In this document: positions 12,560 to 26,105 of the stretch, in pieces
How positions within the stretch are numbered: position 1 is the stretch's first letter
Layout of the letters: the number at the start of each line of letters is the position of its first letter
Assembly: GCF_901000735.1 (NCBI RefSeq)
Contig: NC_081542.1
Span: 12,299,180 to 12,363,179, forward strand
DNA: 64,000 nt
Source of the DNA: Corylus avellana
Lineage: Eukaryota > Streptophyta > Magnoliopsida > Fagales > Betulaceae
Direction: 5' to 3'
Program-made: the position numbers and the translations under genes
The notes under the pieces: generated by a model
Database searches by the model: none
Told to the model about the DNA's origin: nothing
What the model saw: the letters and a program-made list of their open reading frames with translations, nothing else

Positions 12560-12975
12560 TTTGCTGGCCTTCCGTAGAAAGTTGAGGAAATTCTGTAATA
12601 AATCACTGATATCTGTTTTTTTTTTTTTTTTTTCATCAGCTGAGAAATATATTTGTATGGCTTGGAATGGAGGGCAGCAAGATCCTTGTCCTTGTAAATG
12701 GTAGTTTTTATTATTATTATTATTTATTTATTTTGGTTAGCAGCTTGACCGGCGTCGTTTTGGAAGGAGAAATACATCACATTACCGGTATTTTAATGTG
12801 TGTGGTGTAAAAATAACTAACGGAGTTGATGAAAGTTCAAAGACCTGAGAATTGGATGCACAGTTTGGTTGTGTGCAGGGGGGATGATAGACCTAGCTCC
12901 ACATTCATGCTTGCAAAGGAAGATCCGGAGCAAAGATACTGGATTTTTTTTTTTTTTTTTTTTTTTTGATGAGTA

Positions 12976-13164
12976 AAGAAATGCTATGGATATTAAATTT
13001 CTATTTTTTATCAGAGATAGATACCGAGATGATGTGAAGCTTATTTATTAGAGAGGATTAAAATAATTAATAAAGAAAAATGTTACGAGTACCAATAAAT
13101 AAGTTCCACGTCATTTTGGTACACCCATTTTTTGGTAAAAGATTTGGTACATATAGCATTTCTC
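12976..13164. mobile_element. Small TIR element with AGAAATGCTAT ends
   Basis: AAGAAATGCTAT at the left matches the complement of ATAGCATTTCTC at the right, 189 bp in all. The ends resemble the GAGAAATGCT family found at 37730-37863 and 40310-40456. No matching flank duplication is visible here. Confidence 0.5.
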
Positions 13165-13317
13165 AACAACAAATACCAACAAACAACACAGTTACAAAAA
13201 TAAAAAATTACAGAATCTGACAAAAAGTAAAAAATAAAAATCTAATCTGAACAACAGCTCCAGAATGGATCCTTGAAGGTCAAAAAGACCGTTTGTAATA
13301 CTTCCAGTGAAGCTAGT

Positions 13318-14027
13318 TGTAACACCTTGGTACAAAGTTTGTTAAGATTAGATTTGAAAATCTAGATCTAAAATAAATAAATAAATAAAAGTCCTGCATT
13401 AACTAATTAGTAGGTGAAATTAGGCTTTATAAAGCTCTAATTAACTAGTCATTTTAGAGGTGATATGCAGATGTGGCTAGCGCTTCATCTACTAATTATC
13501 CCACTTCAATTTTTTTTTTTAAAAAAAAACTACCATCCATTATTCAATTCTTCTTGCACTTGAAAACCCACCCACCACTTTAATAGATTTTAAACTTGTC
13601 ATCTCATCCACGTTGAATTTTGAAAGACCATAAAATCAGCTATGATTTTGAAGTTGAGAAATATCCAAACTTTCAAAAGCTTCAACAATTATCTACAAAT
13701 TTTAAATTCAAATCCCTAAAAATTAGCTAGTTGAGCATTATTGAATTGGATCAGGATCTATTGAAATTTCCAATTTTTAGAATTTTGAATTCAAGTCGTT
13801 TATTATTTTATTAGTAGTGGGATACGTGGTAGAACAATGACCCTTAGATGAAAAATTAAGGGCCTAAATCTGAAATTTCAGAAATTGGAATTCCCTTAAG
13901 AATTTCAGTGGATCTAGATCCTATTGAACTAGTCCACCTACAACTAAATCAAAACACACATTACCTTGTTTTCTCTCACTCAACTCCATAACACATTAAT
14001 TCTTTTCATTCTCTCTCAACCTTCTCC

Positions 14028-14060
<33 letters not shown>

Positions 14061-14485
14061 GAGAACCTTCTCTCTCAAACTTCTTGATCCAAAGTAAGTA
14101 TTCTTGGAACTCTTATTTTCTTTTTGCCCTTTAGATCCATCAAACTGATTTAATTATGAGCATTTTTTTATAATCATAGAAAAGCTGAATTATTTGAATT
14201 GTACAAGAAGTTTTCTTAATTGCCGAAACATACAGTGTAGGTGTGTTATAGTCCAAATCACTTTTTATATTACGTGATTTCCTGCTTACATAATGTTTTC
14301 TGAAGGATGAGAATATGTGCCCTCAATAATATTTTCTATACTTGAAAATGTAAAGTCTGATTCATAATTTTTCCACTTGAAAATAACTTTCTGATAAAGG
14401 AATGCATAGTTTGTGGTCAAGTCCTCTAAACCCATCACCAATGCTAACTTATAATGTGAGTTAGGCTTTAAGTTGGAGTGTTACA
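13318..14485. mobile_element. Solo LTR of a retrotransposon
   Basis: The sequence begins TGTAACAC and ends GTGTTACA, an 8-bp perfect inverted pair with the canonical TG...CA termini. It is flanked by the 5-bp target duplication CTAGT at 13313-13317 and 14486-14490. The 1168-bp body has no coding sequence and no second LTR is nearby, so this is a solo LTR left by recombination. An A-run (14027-14055) and a GTAAGT-like site follow the CT-rich middle. Confidence 0.88.
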
Positions 14486-14490
14486 CTAGT

Positions 14491-15993
14491 TATAAAGGCC
14501 CATAATGGGGGTTGTGAGTATCAACAAAGGAAATTCATTTTAACTTTGTGTTCATGACCAGCTTACGAGGGAGCTGAAGAAACTAAGATGTAGTTATACA
14601 ATTACGGAAGAAACATCATATGGGACAATGGAGCAAGAACCACCAAGATCAAATATTTTTGAGGTCTAGATCTAGATTTGAAATTTTTAGTAGACCAAAA
14701 GGGCTCCATAAAAGAAGAGATCTGCTGCTGGAGATCAAAAGGAGCAACAATGCATGGGGTACAAGAGTGAGGGAGGGGGTTGGTGGATGGTTACGCGGCA
14801 GCCGGGGATGAAGGAGGAGGTTGTGGGTTTTCAGTAGTTCTAACCACTAATAACCCAAGCAAAAGACTAGAAAAACTAAAGTTTAAAAAAGACGGTAAAG
14901 AGGAAAACATAAAAACTGTGGTGGGGAGATGAGGAAAGAGCTGATTGAGAGAGAGAGTGGGGCTTTTCAGTGTTTATTGGATGCTTTTTTTGTTTTTTTA
15001 ATTTAAGAGGACTATAGGGAAGAATCTTTCCCTCTTATTCCAAATGGAAGGGATAAAGAAATTCAATAAAAATGCTTAAAAAAATAAAAAAGAAAGCGAC
15101 CCACTGAGCTAAAGTATATGCACAAAAATTGACATATCGAAAAACTTTCAAAGCATTCACAAAAACCTAAGCTAATATCAGAAATAAAATATTTACTGAA
15201 TGTTATTAGTGTTGGGGATGTCTTTCAAGATAATTGAGGTTTCCATCAATCAGGCTTCTCATGATTTTAGCCTCATAGAGGAGCACATGACCTCAAGTGC
15301 TCCTCTATGAGGTTAAGGCCACAGGTTTTTGTTGCTCCATTGTTGCCTTGTTGCTGCCCATGAAGAACTAGTTGTCTACTAGACCATTTCCAGTTACTAT
15401 TCGTATTCCCTGGAAGAGATTGTCACATTAAATGGAATATTTGGCTTGTATCTCATTCTGACCCTGCTTTTGTATTTATTAGATGTATGAAATTATAAAG
15501 CATCACTTTCTTAATGGATGCAATCCCCTTTCTGAGTAGATCTTGGCGTAAAATTATGGTCAAAGCAGCTAGGATGAAATTGAAAAACATGACAATAGCA
15601 ACAACCAACATCTTGCACCACCAACTCGTTGTAATGAACCTGCATCATATGAGACTAATTATGCTGACTATTCCAATGATGAATCCTTTCTCAACATTGT
15701 TCCTTCAATCGTGTGTGTACGTATATAAAGTCCAGTACTTTTTCTTACTTTTCTTTGTTTTGGGAGGAAAAATGTTAAAACAGCCAAAGGAGGAGAAAAT
15801 AGAGAAACCCAGAACACAGAAAACCAATCGATGCCTCACATTCACATGCAAGTGTTGTGGAAAATCGGTGAAAAGATATGAACATAGAAAGGAACTTTAC
15901 ATTGACATGTAATTCATATTAGGAAAAAAAACAAACAAAAATTGTTGTATAAATGAGTAAAAGAAGGAAATCCACATACAGTTTGATTAAGAA
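14491..15993. other. Intergenic region with a hairpin and an unresolved coding-like fragment
   Basis: There is no complete gene. A perfect 16-bp-stem hairpin lies at 15271-15312. On the + strand at 15573-15728, a 51-codon open stretch reads in part LAPPTRCNEPASYETNYADY followed by SNDESFLNIVPSI. Its composition looks protein-like, but it is preceded by an in-frame TAG at 15570, and I do not recognise the family. It may be an exon remnant. Confidence 0.4.
15271..15312. repeat. Perfect inverted repeat (16-bp stem, 10-nt loop)
   Basis: CCTCATAGAGGAGCAC (15271-15286) and GTGCTCCTCTATGAGG (15297-15312) are exact reverse complements around a 10-base loop. Confidence 0.95.
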
Positions 15994-17367
<1,374 letters not shown>

Positions 17368-17440
17368 TGGGAAGGGGTGTGTCCGTGTGTGTGTGTTTGC
17401 TTTGGCCTTTGGGTAATTTTCGGAATAGAGCTTCCACCGT

Positions 17441-17469
17441 GTGTATATATATATATATATATATATATT
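17441..17469. repeat. (TA)n microsatellite upstream of WDR5
   Basis: A TA run directly follows TGTG, 75-100 bp upstream of the WDR5 start codon. It could serve as a TATA-like core promoter element; that role is inference. Confidence 0.7.
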
Positions 17470-17487
17470 CTAATTGAAAAATACTTG

Positions 17488-17622
17488 GGGGGTAGAAACA
17501 AATTTTACAAAAGAAACTTTTACAATGATTTGGTTTTTAAAAGTTATATATATTCAATTATGTTGTGCCACATCATATTGTAAAATTTTTTTGTAAATTT
17601 TGTTTGTAAGCCTAGCATTCCT
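17488..17622. mobile_element. Short TIR element (ACAAATTTTAC family)
   Basis: The left GTAGAAACAAATTTTAC pairs with the complement of the right GTAAATTTTGTTTGTAAGCC. The same terminal words occur in the element at 41973-42143, so this is a dispersed MITE family. Confidence 0.6.
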
Positions 17623-17669
17623 CATTCTAATTTGGAAAGCTATTTTCTCTCAACTGAATTAGTTAAACG

Positions 17670-18172
17670 GATAAATGTCATTTAACCACCTGAAAGAAAA
17701 GAAAAGAAAAGAAAAGAAAAGAAAAGAAAAAAAAAAAAAAAAAAAAAAGTCAATAATCTTTTTTTTCAAATTACCACATAATTGACAATATTCACAAATT
17801 TTCAATTGCAATCTAAACTATCAAAAATTGTCAATGTCTTCCTAATGATGCAAAATACCCTTAATCAAATTAAAATAATAATAATGAAAAAAAAAAAAAC
17901 TAAAACTAAAACTAAAAATTAAAAAAATTAAAAAAAAAAAAAAAGGTTTAAAAGGGTGTGGGATTTTTTTGGAAAAAAAAATATATATTATTTTTGAATT
18001 TTTGAATTTTTTTTTCTCTTTTTAAAAGAGATTTAGGGTATTTTTGTTTTTTCTTTTCCACCTTATGGGTATGGAGACATTGACAAAATTTTGATAGTTT
18101 GGAAGGAAAATATTGTCCCAATTGAAAATTTGGGCTGAATGGTAATTTGAGCAGGTATGTGGACTATTTTCA
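17670..18172. mobile_element. Long-TIR element (MULE-like)
   Basis: The left arm (CAAATTACCACATAATTGAC, then CTATCAAAAATTGTCAATGT near 17815) is the inverse of the right arm (GACATTGACAAAATTTTGAT at 18077, then ATGGTAATTTGAGCAGGTAT at 18139). Arms exceed 100 bp and diverge moderately. A GAAAA-repeat tract lies inside the left arm. There is no coding sequence. Confidence 0.6.
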
Positions 18173-18311
18173 TTTTTAATTAATATTTTAAAAATTCTGA
18201 ACTCATTTTTAAAAATTGTGAATTTTTTTAAAACATACTCCCTTGTCCCTTTTTATACTGTGCTTTTTTTTATTTTCAAGCCACTTCCCAATAAAAACAA
18301 GCATTTATTAA

Positions 18312-18647
18312 GAGCATTCACAATGAACTCTTTATATTTAGCTTTTCTATAAAAATTTAACAAAATTCATGAAAACACTCATCTAACAATCTCCCTTCTC
18401 TACTTCATATTTAATTCTTGTCACTATCCCTACATTCGAAGGGCCAAAAAGTTACAGTTCTATAATTTTTTAAGCTTATTTTTTACTTCCCTCTCTCTTG
18501 ATTGGTTTAAAACTAATAAAATAATAATATTTAAATAAAGTAAAAAAAGATATAGAAAGTTTAATGTTTGATTCATTTTAAAAGTTGTTCTCTAAATTTA
18601 ATAAAGTGAATTTTTCTCCTCAAATTTAAAGACCATTGTGAATGTTC
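18312..18647. mobile_element. MITE with GAGCATTCACAATG ends
   Basis: GAGCATTCACAATG (18312) and CATTGTGAATGTTC (ends 18647) are inverted copies with one mismatch, flanked by TAA and TTA. The end sequence and TWA flanks match the larger GAGCATTCCCAATGG elements at 26864-27326. Confidence 0.75.
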
Positions 18648-20826
18648 TTAGCCTATCAAATTGCAAACGGATGACCAAAATTTAGTTAAATATTTCCACA
18701 ACTTAACTGTAAATTTTCCAAGTGAAAAAAAAAAAAAAAAGAATTAATCTCATTGCTTATTCTTATAGGCTGAATTTAGAATACAAAGCTTGCTTTTCTT
18801 TTGGTCCAACTTCAATGAGTAGATTGCTTTCCTTTTGGTCTAGCTTGCTTTTCATTTGATAGTTTAAAAAACCTTGTGCTTTTTACTTGTTTAAGGACAC
18901 AGACAGTTTAACAATAGATTGGAGAGATTTCTATCTCAAACTTATTATTTTGTATTCTCTCATCTTTCTTAAAAATCAACCATTGAATATGTAGAACCCC
19001 ACATGTGAAATAGGGATAGATCTAAAAGTTGATTTAAATAAAAAAAAAAAAAAAGAGAAATGAGAATACAAAATAGTATCTCTTTCCTCCCTGTCTGAAG
19101 AAAATTTGTGTCCAATTAGGACGGCAACTTAGAGATACAAGCTCACTTCAAATAAGGCATATTACTTGGTAGTTGGCACCATCGGTTGAACATTACGATT
19201 TCTCAAGTATCAAATAGTGAAGGGGAAAATCTACTACCGAATACAATCTAGTAATGACAGCGCAAATCAACATCAATATTACACTTCATAGCAACTTCGA
19301 ACGCTAATTTGCTCAGAGAATCTACTCGTATCCTTTTTTTTCTTTTTAATTTTAATTTTCATTGAGATCGTCTCTTAATTAATGATGATTACTCTGCTTC
19401 AACTCTAAAAGCTAAGGCAAAATAAATTGAATCACTGCTACCCGAAGAACCATAACCCCATTCCATTTCAAAGACAACAAAAAAAAAAAAAAAGTATACA
19501 TTCTGCCAACACTTCCATTACACCATATGAACGTATTAATGTATTATTTATCAATATCTACTGGCAAGGATGAGAAATAATTGCAGAAAGCCGTAGGATA
19601 ATCCAAGTGTGACTGATAAAATTGGTATTAGCATATGACTATCATATTAGAGGAAGAAATATAAAGTAGTAAACAATCTAATGAATATACAAGAGATTCA
19701 ACCATCATTTCATAATAGTTACAATTACTAAAAAATCATGTAAGGCTCTCTTGATACCAATTGAAATATAGACAGCTGAAAGCATCAACACGTACCCTCA
19801 TGACTAATAAGCATGCTTGACAACAAATGAAAATTTCCGGGGAAATGATAAAATTAAAAGAAAAAGGTGGTGGGGGTGTGGGAGTGGGGTGGAGAAAGGC
19901 CTTCCGGGTGGCATTCTAGTCTTTGTAAATTGGAGAAAAAAAGTACCCGGAAATGGGCACCATAAACCAACCTGCTATTTTTGCAAATTCGAAAATCCTC
20001 ATCCAAGAACTGCTATAAAGTCAAGGATGAGATGGCCCACACGGTCCATGTATGAATTTGTCAACGTCGCCTCAGCATGCGCTCCATAAAAGCCTCCTCT
20101 CTAGTAATTGAAGTAAATAAGAGCACGCTGTTAGAGATGCAGAAGCTCATAAATGTATGTAGCTCAGACAAAATACAAAAGACCAAAAAAGAAGCTCATA
20201 TGAGTTTCTAACATTTTACAAAACGGATATAAATTTCTTCCGAACTGGGTTGGACCAAATTTCTCCAAAGCCAGTCTTTAAAAATGCTGTGTTCTCTGAG
20301 CGTGTGCTATTAAAAAAACAAGTGTTTCTCCTACGCTAAGAGATACATAACACTTTTAAAAACGGGGTTGGAGAACACACAATACATTTATACATACAAA
20401 ACATGGCTGCAATTTAATTTATCAAACTGTATCACATTTTACTAACTAAAGCCCACAGATATTGCAGGACAGATGTGCAATTATTATCTGCACTTCATGG
20501 GAATAATAATATAAGCAACTCCTGACCACTGACCAAGAAAAAAGAATAATGCTCCTACAAAATGCAAATCTCTGGTCCTCAATAAGCCTTCCCTGAATTA
20601 GACTTTTGTATTATGAACATGGAAAGGTGCTACTTAAAAAGTGATCCTGAGAATACAATTTATAAAGCTAAGAAGCTAACACAACTCCAAGTACTACTAA
20701 ACACAAATCCCAACCTCCCAAATGACCAGATTCCACGATTTCCATATGAGAGAGAGAGAGAGAGAGCAGTACCCAGTCCCTTGAGTGGCCACAAATTTCA
20801 ATCGTCGCCATAAATGGGTATTTCTC

Positions 20827-22058
20827 CTACAGCATCAGAAAGTCCACCTCATCTGAGCTTTCCTCATAAATTACGTAACTGGCATCACGCCCGTCCTCAT
20901 TACCACTACCTTGATCACTGTTGTAACTGCTCTCGGATGAACTCAAAAACATTGAAGCATCTGATGTATGACTGCTAAGCTGCGATGGCAGAAAGACCTC
21001 AATATCTTGCATACTGTCAATCATTTGATCAATATCAACGAAGCTGCAACACAACCCAGAATGCCAGACAACAACAGTGTCATGCATGCTTCCAAAAACA
21101 TTTCATCAACCATAATACATGAAGATTAAACCAACCTTCCTTCAGTTGGAAACTCGGCCAGCAAACACATCTCAGGCCTTTCTGCCAATACCTGCTTTAT
21201 AGGAATGACTCTGCAAAATATGAACCAACATTAGCTTAAAAAAAAGGTCATACAGTTATGACATAAACAATCCAAACGGAGAAGCATTACCTAGAGTTGT
21301 AGCATCTGTTATACCAGTCACCCTCTGAGGCTAAACCTTCCTTATTGGATATGTCCTATATGAGGCAGTAATCAGAATTAGACGAGAAACTAAACATCAA
21401 GCCATAACGCCAAAATTGCATAGAAAGGTTATTATAAATTGCCGTCCACCCACAAGATGTTTGAGGCACTTAAAATCCCCTGCAAGAACTGCTGTCAAAA
21501 ACCGCGCAACCTCTACCTGCACAGAACAAATCTGTGTTTGAGACAGAGAGTGGGAAAAAAAGAGAGGGAGAGGGAGAGATCATAGTGCCTCTTTGAGATG
21601 CATGCAGTCCCGTAAAATCAAGACCTCAAGCAGATTCCCACCCACGCTGCTCCCAAGGTTCCTAAGGATTAAAAAGTTAGTTTATCTAATAAGACAGTGT
21701 ATGTAAAAGAGATGCTTTAATAACAGTAAATATAGAATGATTCTCAAGAGGTCTTCTCCATAGAAGATAAACAGACCTTAAAAAGCCTCCGGTGATCGAG
21801 TATGATGTAGAAAAATCAATGTATCTTAGCTTCCGAAATCCCTGCCAGAAAGATAGATTATCACAAGTTTAACTCAAAGATGTTCCCTGTAACTAATTTA
21901 GAACCAAGTTTTTCTATTCATATTAGGAGCCAAAGTAATTACCAAGAAAATCACCAATTAAACAATATGCAGTGAACGTTGAGCATGATACATCTAACCA
22001 ATAGATTAAGAACGTAGAAGTTCATTTCAAAGCAATGGATGTGTCTCAAACCCTTACC

Positions 22059-22125
<67 letters not shown>

Positions 22126-25100
22126 CTAAGGAGTGGCCAATGTTAAATGAGGAACATTCAAATAACACTTGATGGCATGATTGATAATAGCAACTTATAA
22201 GACCTAGATGAATTCTAAAACGATCACATATATAAGATTCACCTTTACATTTTTTCCAATATGAATACAGATCGATTATCTAAATTGTAAATTTTATACT
22301 TGGTCTTCATCACTCCATGTATTCTGAGATTTATATGTTTCTCAATATGGAGCAAATCCATTACGTAGATTGCAAATTTATACTTCCCATCTAATAAGAA
22401 AAAGTGTGCCACTACTACTATGTTTTATTGGTGCACTCATATAAGAAGTTCCAAAAGGGGAGAAATATATATTAAACAAAAATTGACTGGAGGGAAAATA
22501 CAAGAAATTGTGGTCCAACTATATATGCAAGATTACTTTAGCTAGAAACCCAACTTGAAAAGGAACAGTATATGAGTACAAGAAAAAGATTCCTGATCCA
22601 TGAACTATCAAGTGAATTCAACAAAGTATGCTCAGACGTGAAGGAATGCCTAATTTTCCGGTCAGAATCTCAACAGAACTGTCTCTGTTCTGGATATCCG
22701 ACATCCTACAAGCCTACATTTCATCAAGTATGCCCCTAAAACTCAAGAAAAAAGAATTCCTTCAACTACATGGAGTCAGTTTGCATGTCCTTTCTAGTCA
22801 TAATACTCATTTATTTTGCGTTTACTTGCTACTGTTGCAATATGAAACCACACAGAGCCATTAACAAGATTCAGGGCATTATCACATGGAAAAAAATCTC
22901 AAAAACCAAATACATACCCTAGATCTTTAATTCCAATGTTGCCAAGGAACATACCTTAACAAGTATGCGAACTTTATGATCTTGGAGCTTAAACCCTCTA
23001 AGCGCCAATGAAGTCAGATGAGGACAATTGTTTACCAGATCAATGCAGGTTGGTGATTTCAAACTGTCATCCCTGCCTGATGTTCAGAAAACACATGGTA
23101 AGCAGATTTATATATATATATAACAGTACATCTTTATGAAGGAGATACTACACCTGTTTTTGAAGACTCAAAGAACAGTCGCTCTATTAAGTGACAGTTT
23201 GCACTCACTGACATCAATGTTTGCCTCAATTCAACATGACTATTCAATTCAAAAGAAAATCATTAAAAGTGAAAAAATAGGTTATTAAAGAAATAAGAAA
23301 ATGGATATATACTTTATAAAGGACAAGAGATTGTGCTCATTACAAAACTAAAGGACCAATCTAATAAAAGAAGGCATTTATTAAGTGAAGTTAATATACA
23401 ATGTATTCTTTAATTGAAAATCAACAAATTCAAGTACTCAAATTCAGAATGAACATCATCAAAAGCAAGCTTGTAAAAAAGATCAAGAGTAGCCTAAAAT
23501 AGAACAAAATTCAGATGACATTAGACAAAAATGCATATATTCAGCATCCAAAGCAACCAAGACGTTACAAATAAAAGGCTATCTGCTTACACACTCATGC
23601 ATCTTCCTACACTGTAACAACATAGGCATACATTCTATTGTGCAGTAGCCATGAGCTGATGCTCAAATACCTTCTTATAGTGTTCTAAATCAACAAGAAT
23701 GCAGAGAAGAAAGCGTTGGCTCAGAGACATCTAAAGCCAACAAAATTTAGATCAAGTGCTTAAACCAGCAAGAATCAACAGAAGCATGAATCAGCTCAAA
23801 ATCACTTACAGGCCAACAATTTCCAGATCAAGGAGAGATGGACAAGCCGACAATGCCCCACAAAGTGATGTGTTATCCATTCTTTCAATATTGTAAAGGT
23901 GCAATCTTCTCAAAAGAGACCTTACAACATGAAAATGAAAATATTAAGAAGAAAACACCTATAAACACCAAATTTTAAAGTGCAAGGATTCAAAAGGTAC
24001 CCTGGAGCAGCATTATCAGCAACTAAAGGGCTCAAGCAGGATCTAGTAAGAGTCAATGACTCCTTCCCTTGTCTTGATCTCTTATCATTCCAGGAAAAGT
24101 TAGATACATCCACAGAATTTCTGATGGTATAAACCAACGGCTGACAAGATCCAGGTGAAACCGTTGGGCCCGGAACTACACCAAGCTTAAGAGACCTGGA
24201 TAATCCAAAAGAGGCATAGAGAAAAAGCACAAAATTACCAAAAAAAAAAAGAGCCAACACATTTCATTGAATAATTAAAGCATACAGGGAGACAGAACAG
24301 CTAATTGCTCCAAAAACTTGGGTAGTCAACCGGTACACATGAAACTTTCTATAACACTTTATGATCATCTGCAATGACTACTTTAGAAACTAAGTAGAGC
24401 AACAGAGTTTCACAAGATCATCAAATGGTAGGTCCCCATCATCCTTCCCATTTATATTAAAATAGACCTAATTAAAGTGACAGAAGTATAAACTTAGATC
24501 ACAAGATGTTTCAATTCTGGTTTTCTCATTTTCTATTGGACAATGAGGGGACTGGAATGGAAATTAGCACTTATGGACACCAGTGCCAATAAGATGGATT
24601 AACCAAGTAACCATCCAGGCCCAACCAAATGATAATGGTTTGCCCTCTATGGAGTTAAAGTTTCTAGTTCAGTTCAGTCAGTTTTCAACATCTGTGCGAT
24701 AAACCCCAACATCGCTTAAGTAAACATTTTACCAGGAATTTAAGCCACAATTCACAAAAAAAGAGTAACTATTAAGTTAATCAGAAAAAAAAAATGCAAT
24801 TAAAAACAAACGGAAACAGGAAGCACATATTATAATGACACCGAGATTCACATAGGAGTAAGAAAATACAATGGAGCATATGAAGGATATTTTTAGCCGA
24901 AAATTCTTACCGAAGGGCTTTTCCAGCACGGTGGATCATTGTGGAAACAACTGCATTGTTAACTTTCGGGACAACTGTTGTCAAGTCAATGTTAGCATAG
25001 CATGAAGGATCCCTGGCACACTTGTTGAACAGAGAACATGTGGCCGCTGCATAGCATAGGCTTTGCGTATCGAGCATGGAAAAGACCTACATCACCACAT

Positions 25101-25868
25101 AATACTCTCCACATACTTAAATAAATCATCATAAAAATGCACCAAACAATTATCATCACGTAAATGAAGGGTGCGAAACATACAATTTTTGATTTATCAA
25201 TAAGCGTAACTAGAGACCTTGCTTCAAAATTGATATTCGATGCTAAACAAGTAACTACTCTATAGCCTCTGTAAGGTGTAGATTTATAGAATAGTTTCGG
25301 CATCGCCGCAAAATCAAACTAAAGATCGATCAAGACCATCATGATCACCAATTCCATCAAGAATCTACATTCTAACCATCTATCTACAGCAACACATTCC
25401 ACATCATAATTTCTCACCCACGCATTATTTCAATATCAATCTTACAAAAGCACATTTCGCGGCACCTATAGAAATTGCACATAATCACACGAAGCAAAAC
25501 GGAGCATTGCGAAATTGGGGGAGAGGATCACATACTTTGATGGTGAGGTCGGGAGGGAGGGCCCAAGCGAGGGAGTTGTGCTTGGAGGCGCGCTTTCGGG
25601 CAGAGCGGTTGGCGGCGCCGAGGAGAGCGGTGCCCAACCGGAGGGCGCGGTTGATGAGCAGAGTCTGATCCACATCACTGGATGCCCGGGAGTCGAGGAG
25701 GCGGTCGAAGGAGAGGTCGATGGAAGAGGGAGAATCGGTGAGGGCTAGGAAGGCTTCTAGAAGGTGGTCCGTGTGGTCCATTTGGTTGAGCGGAGGTTGG
25801 GGCCTGGGGGTTTGGGAGGGGCAGGGACGCTTGGCCATGGAGGTTGGGCTGTAAAGGAGGGCATCCAT
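20827..25868 (-). CDS. F-box/leucine-rich-repeat (RNI-like) protein
   Basis: Twelve exons encode 526 residues: 25868-25536, 25086-24911, 24195-24001, 23920-23810, 23239-23154, 23076-22955, 21841-21777, 21661-21589, 21516-21454, 21355-21291, 21210-21136 and 21043-20827. All joins keep frame, and an in-frame TGA just upstream fixes the start. An F-box (about 104-146, LPPDLTIKVFSMLDTQSLCY...) would bind the SKP1 adaptor of an SCF ubiquitin ligase. It is followed by irregular leucine-rich repeats (about 170-430: LKLGVVPG, LLRRLHLYNIERM, LTSLALRGFKL, LRYIDFSTS, LLEVLILRDC, CLKHLDISNKEG) that should bind a substrate. The C-terminal tail (about 470-526) is acidic and Ser-rich, ending SSDEVDFLML. The intron after exon 8 begins GC instead of GT. 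It resembles the Arabidopsis At4g02760-type F-box proteins from memory; the substrate is unknown. Confidence 0.9.
21517..21588 (-). other. GC-AG intron of the F-box gene
   Basis: Exon 8 ends CTCAAAGAG at 21589 and the next bases are GCACTATG. Exon 9 starts after TGTGCAG at 21516. Reading through would give an immediate TGA, and the spliced product HLKEVEVARFLTAVL is smooth and in frame. No GT lies at the exon end, so a GC donor is the only fit. The intron is only 72 bp. Confidence 0.85.
22060..22125. repeat. (TA)n-(GA)n compound microsatellite
   Basis: A TA run is followed by a GA run within the longest intron of the F-box gene (21842-22954). Confidence 0.95.
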
Positions 25869-25897
25869 AGCGGGTGGAGGATATCAGAGAAAAAGCG

Positions 25898-25920
25898 AGA
25901 GAGAGAGAGAGAGAGAGAGT
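25898..25920 (-). promoter_or_regulatory. (CT)n tract in the 5' leader of the F-box gene
   Basis: On the gene strand this is a CT-dinucleotide run about 30 bp before the start codon, followed by CTTTTTCTCTGATATCC. Such pyrimidine patches mark plant core promoters and leaders. Function is inferred from position only. Confidence 0.5.
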
Positions 25921-26105
25921 GATGAAGTGCCACGTGGCCGTGTACGTGGGTGGGATAGTGGGTTGGGGGGAGATCGGGTGGCGTGATGGTCGATGTACTA
26001 CTCTGTGTGATTGGATCAGAGCTTCTTCCTGGAAATATTTTATTCGGAAATTGGAGGTTGGAATATGACGCCACCTTCTTTTTCTTTTTTATTCTCTCCC
26101 TTTGG

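Larger units (their letters stand above)
17623..20826. other. Intergenic region with MITEs and A/T-rich tracts
   Basis: No gene is supported between the WDR5 promoter and the end of the F-box gene. The stretch contains a GAAAA pentanucleotide tract (17695-17730), a long-TIR element (17670-18172), a TAA/TTA-flanked MITE (18312-18647) and a (GA)n tract (20749-20766). An open frame at 19817-20089 has no recognisable domain and is probably accidental. Confidence 0.55.

Noticed and set aside
19817..20089. 90-codon + frame
   Set aside because: No family resemblance, no supporting context; likely accidental between two genes.
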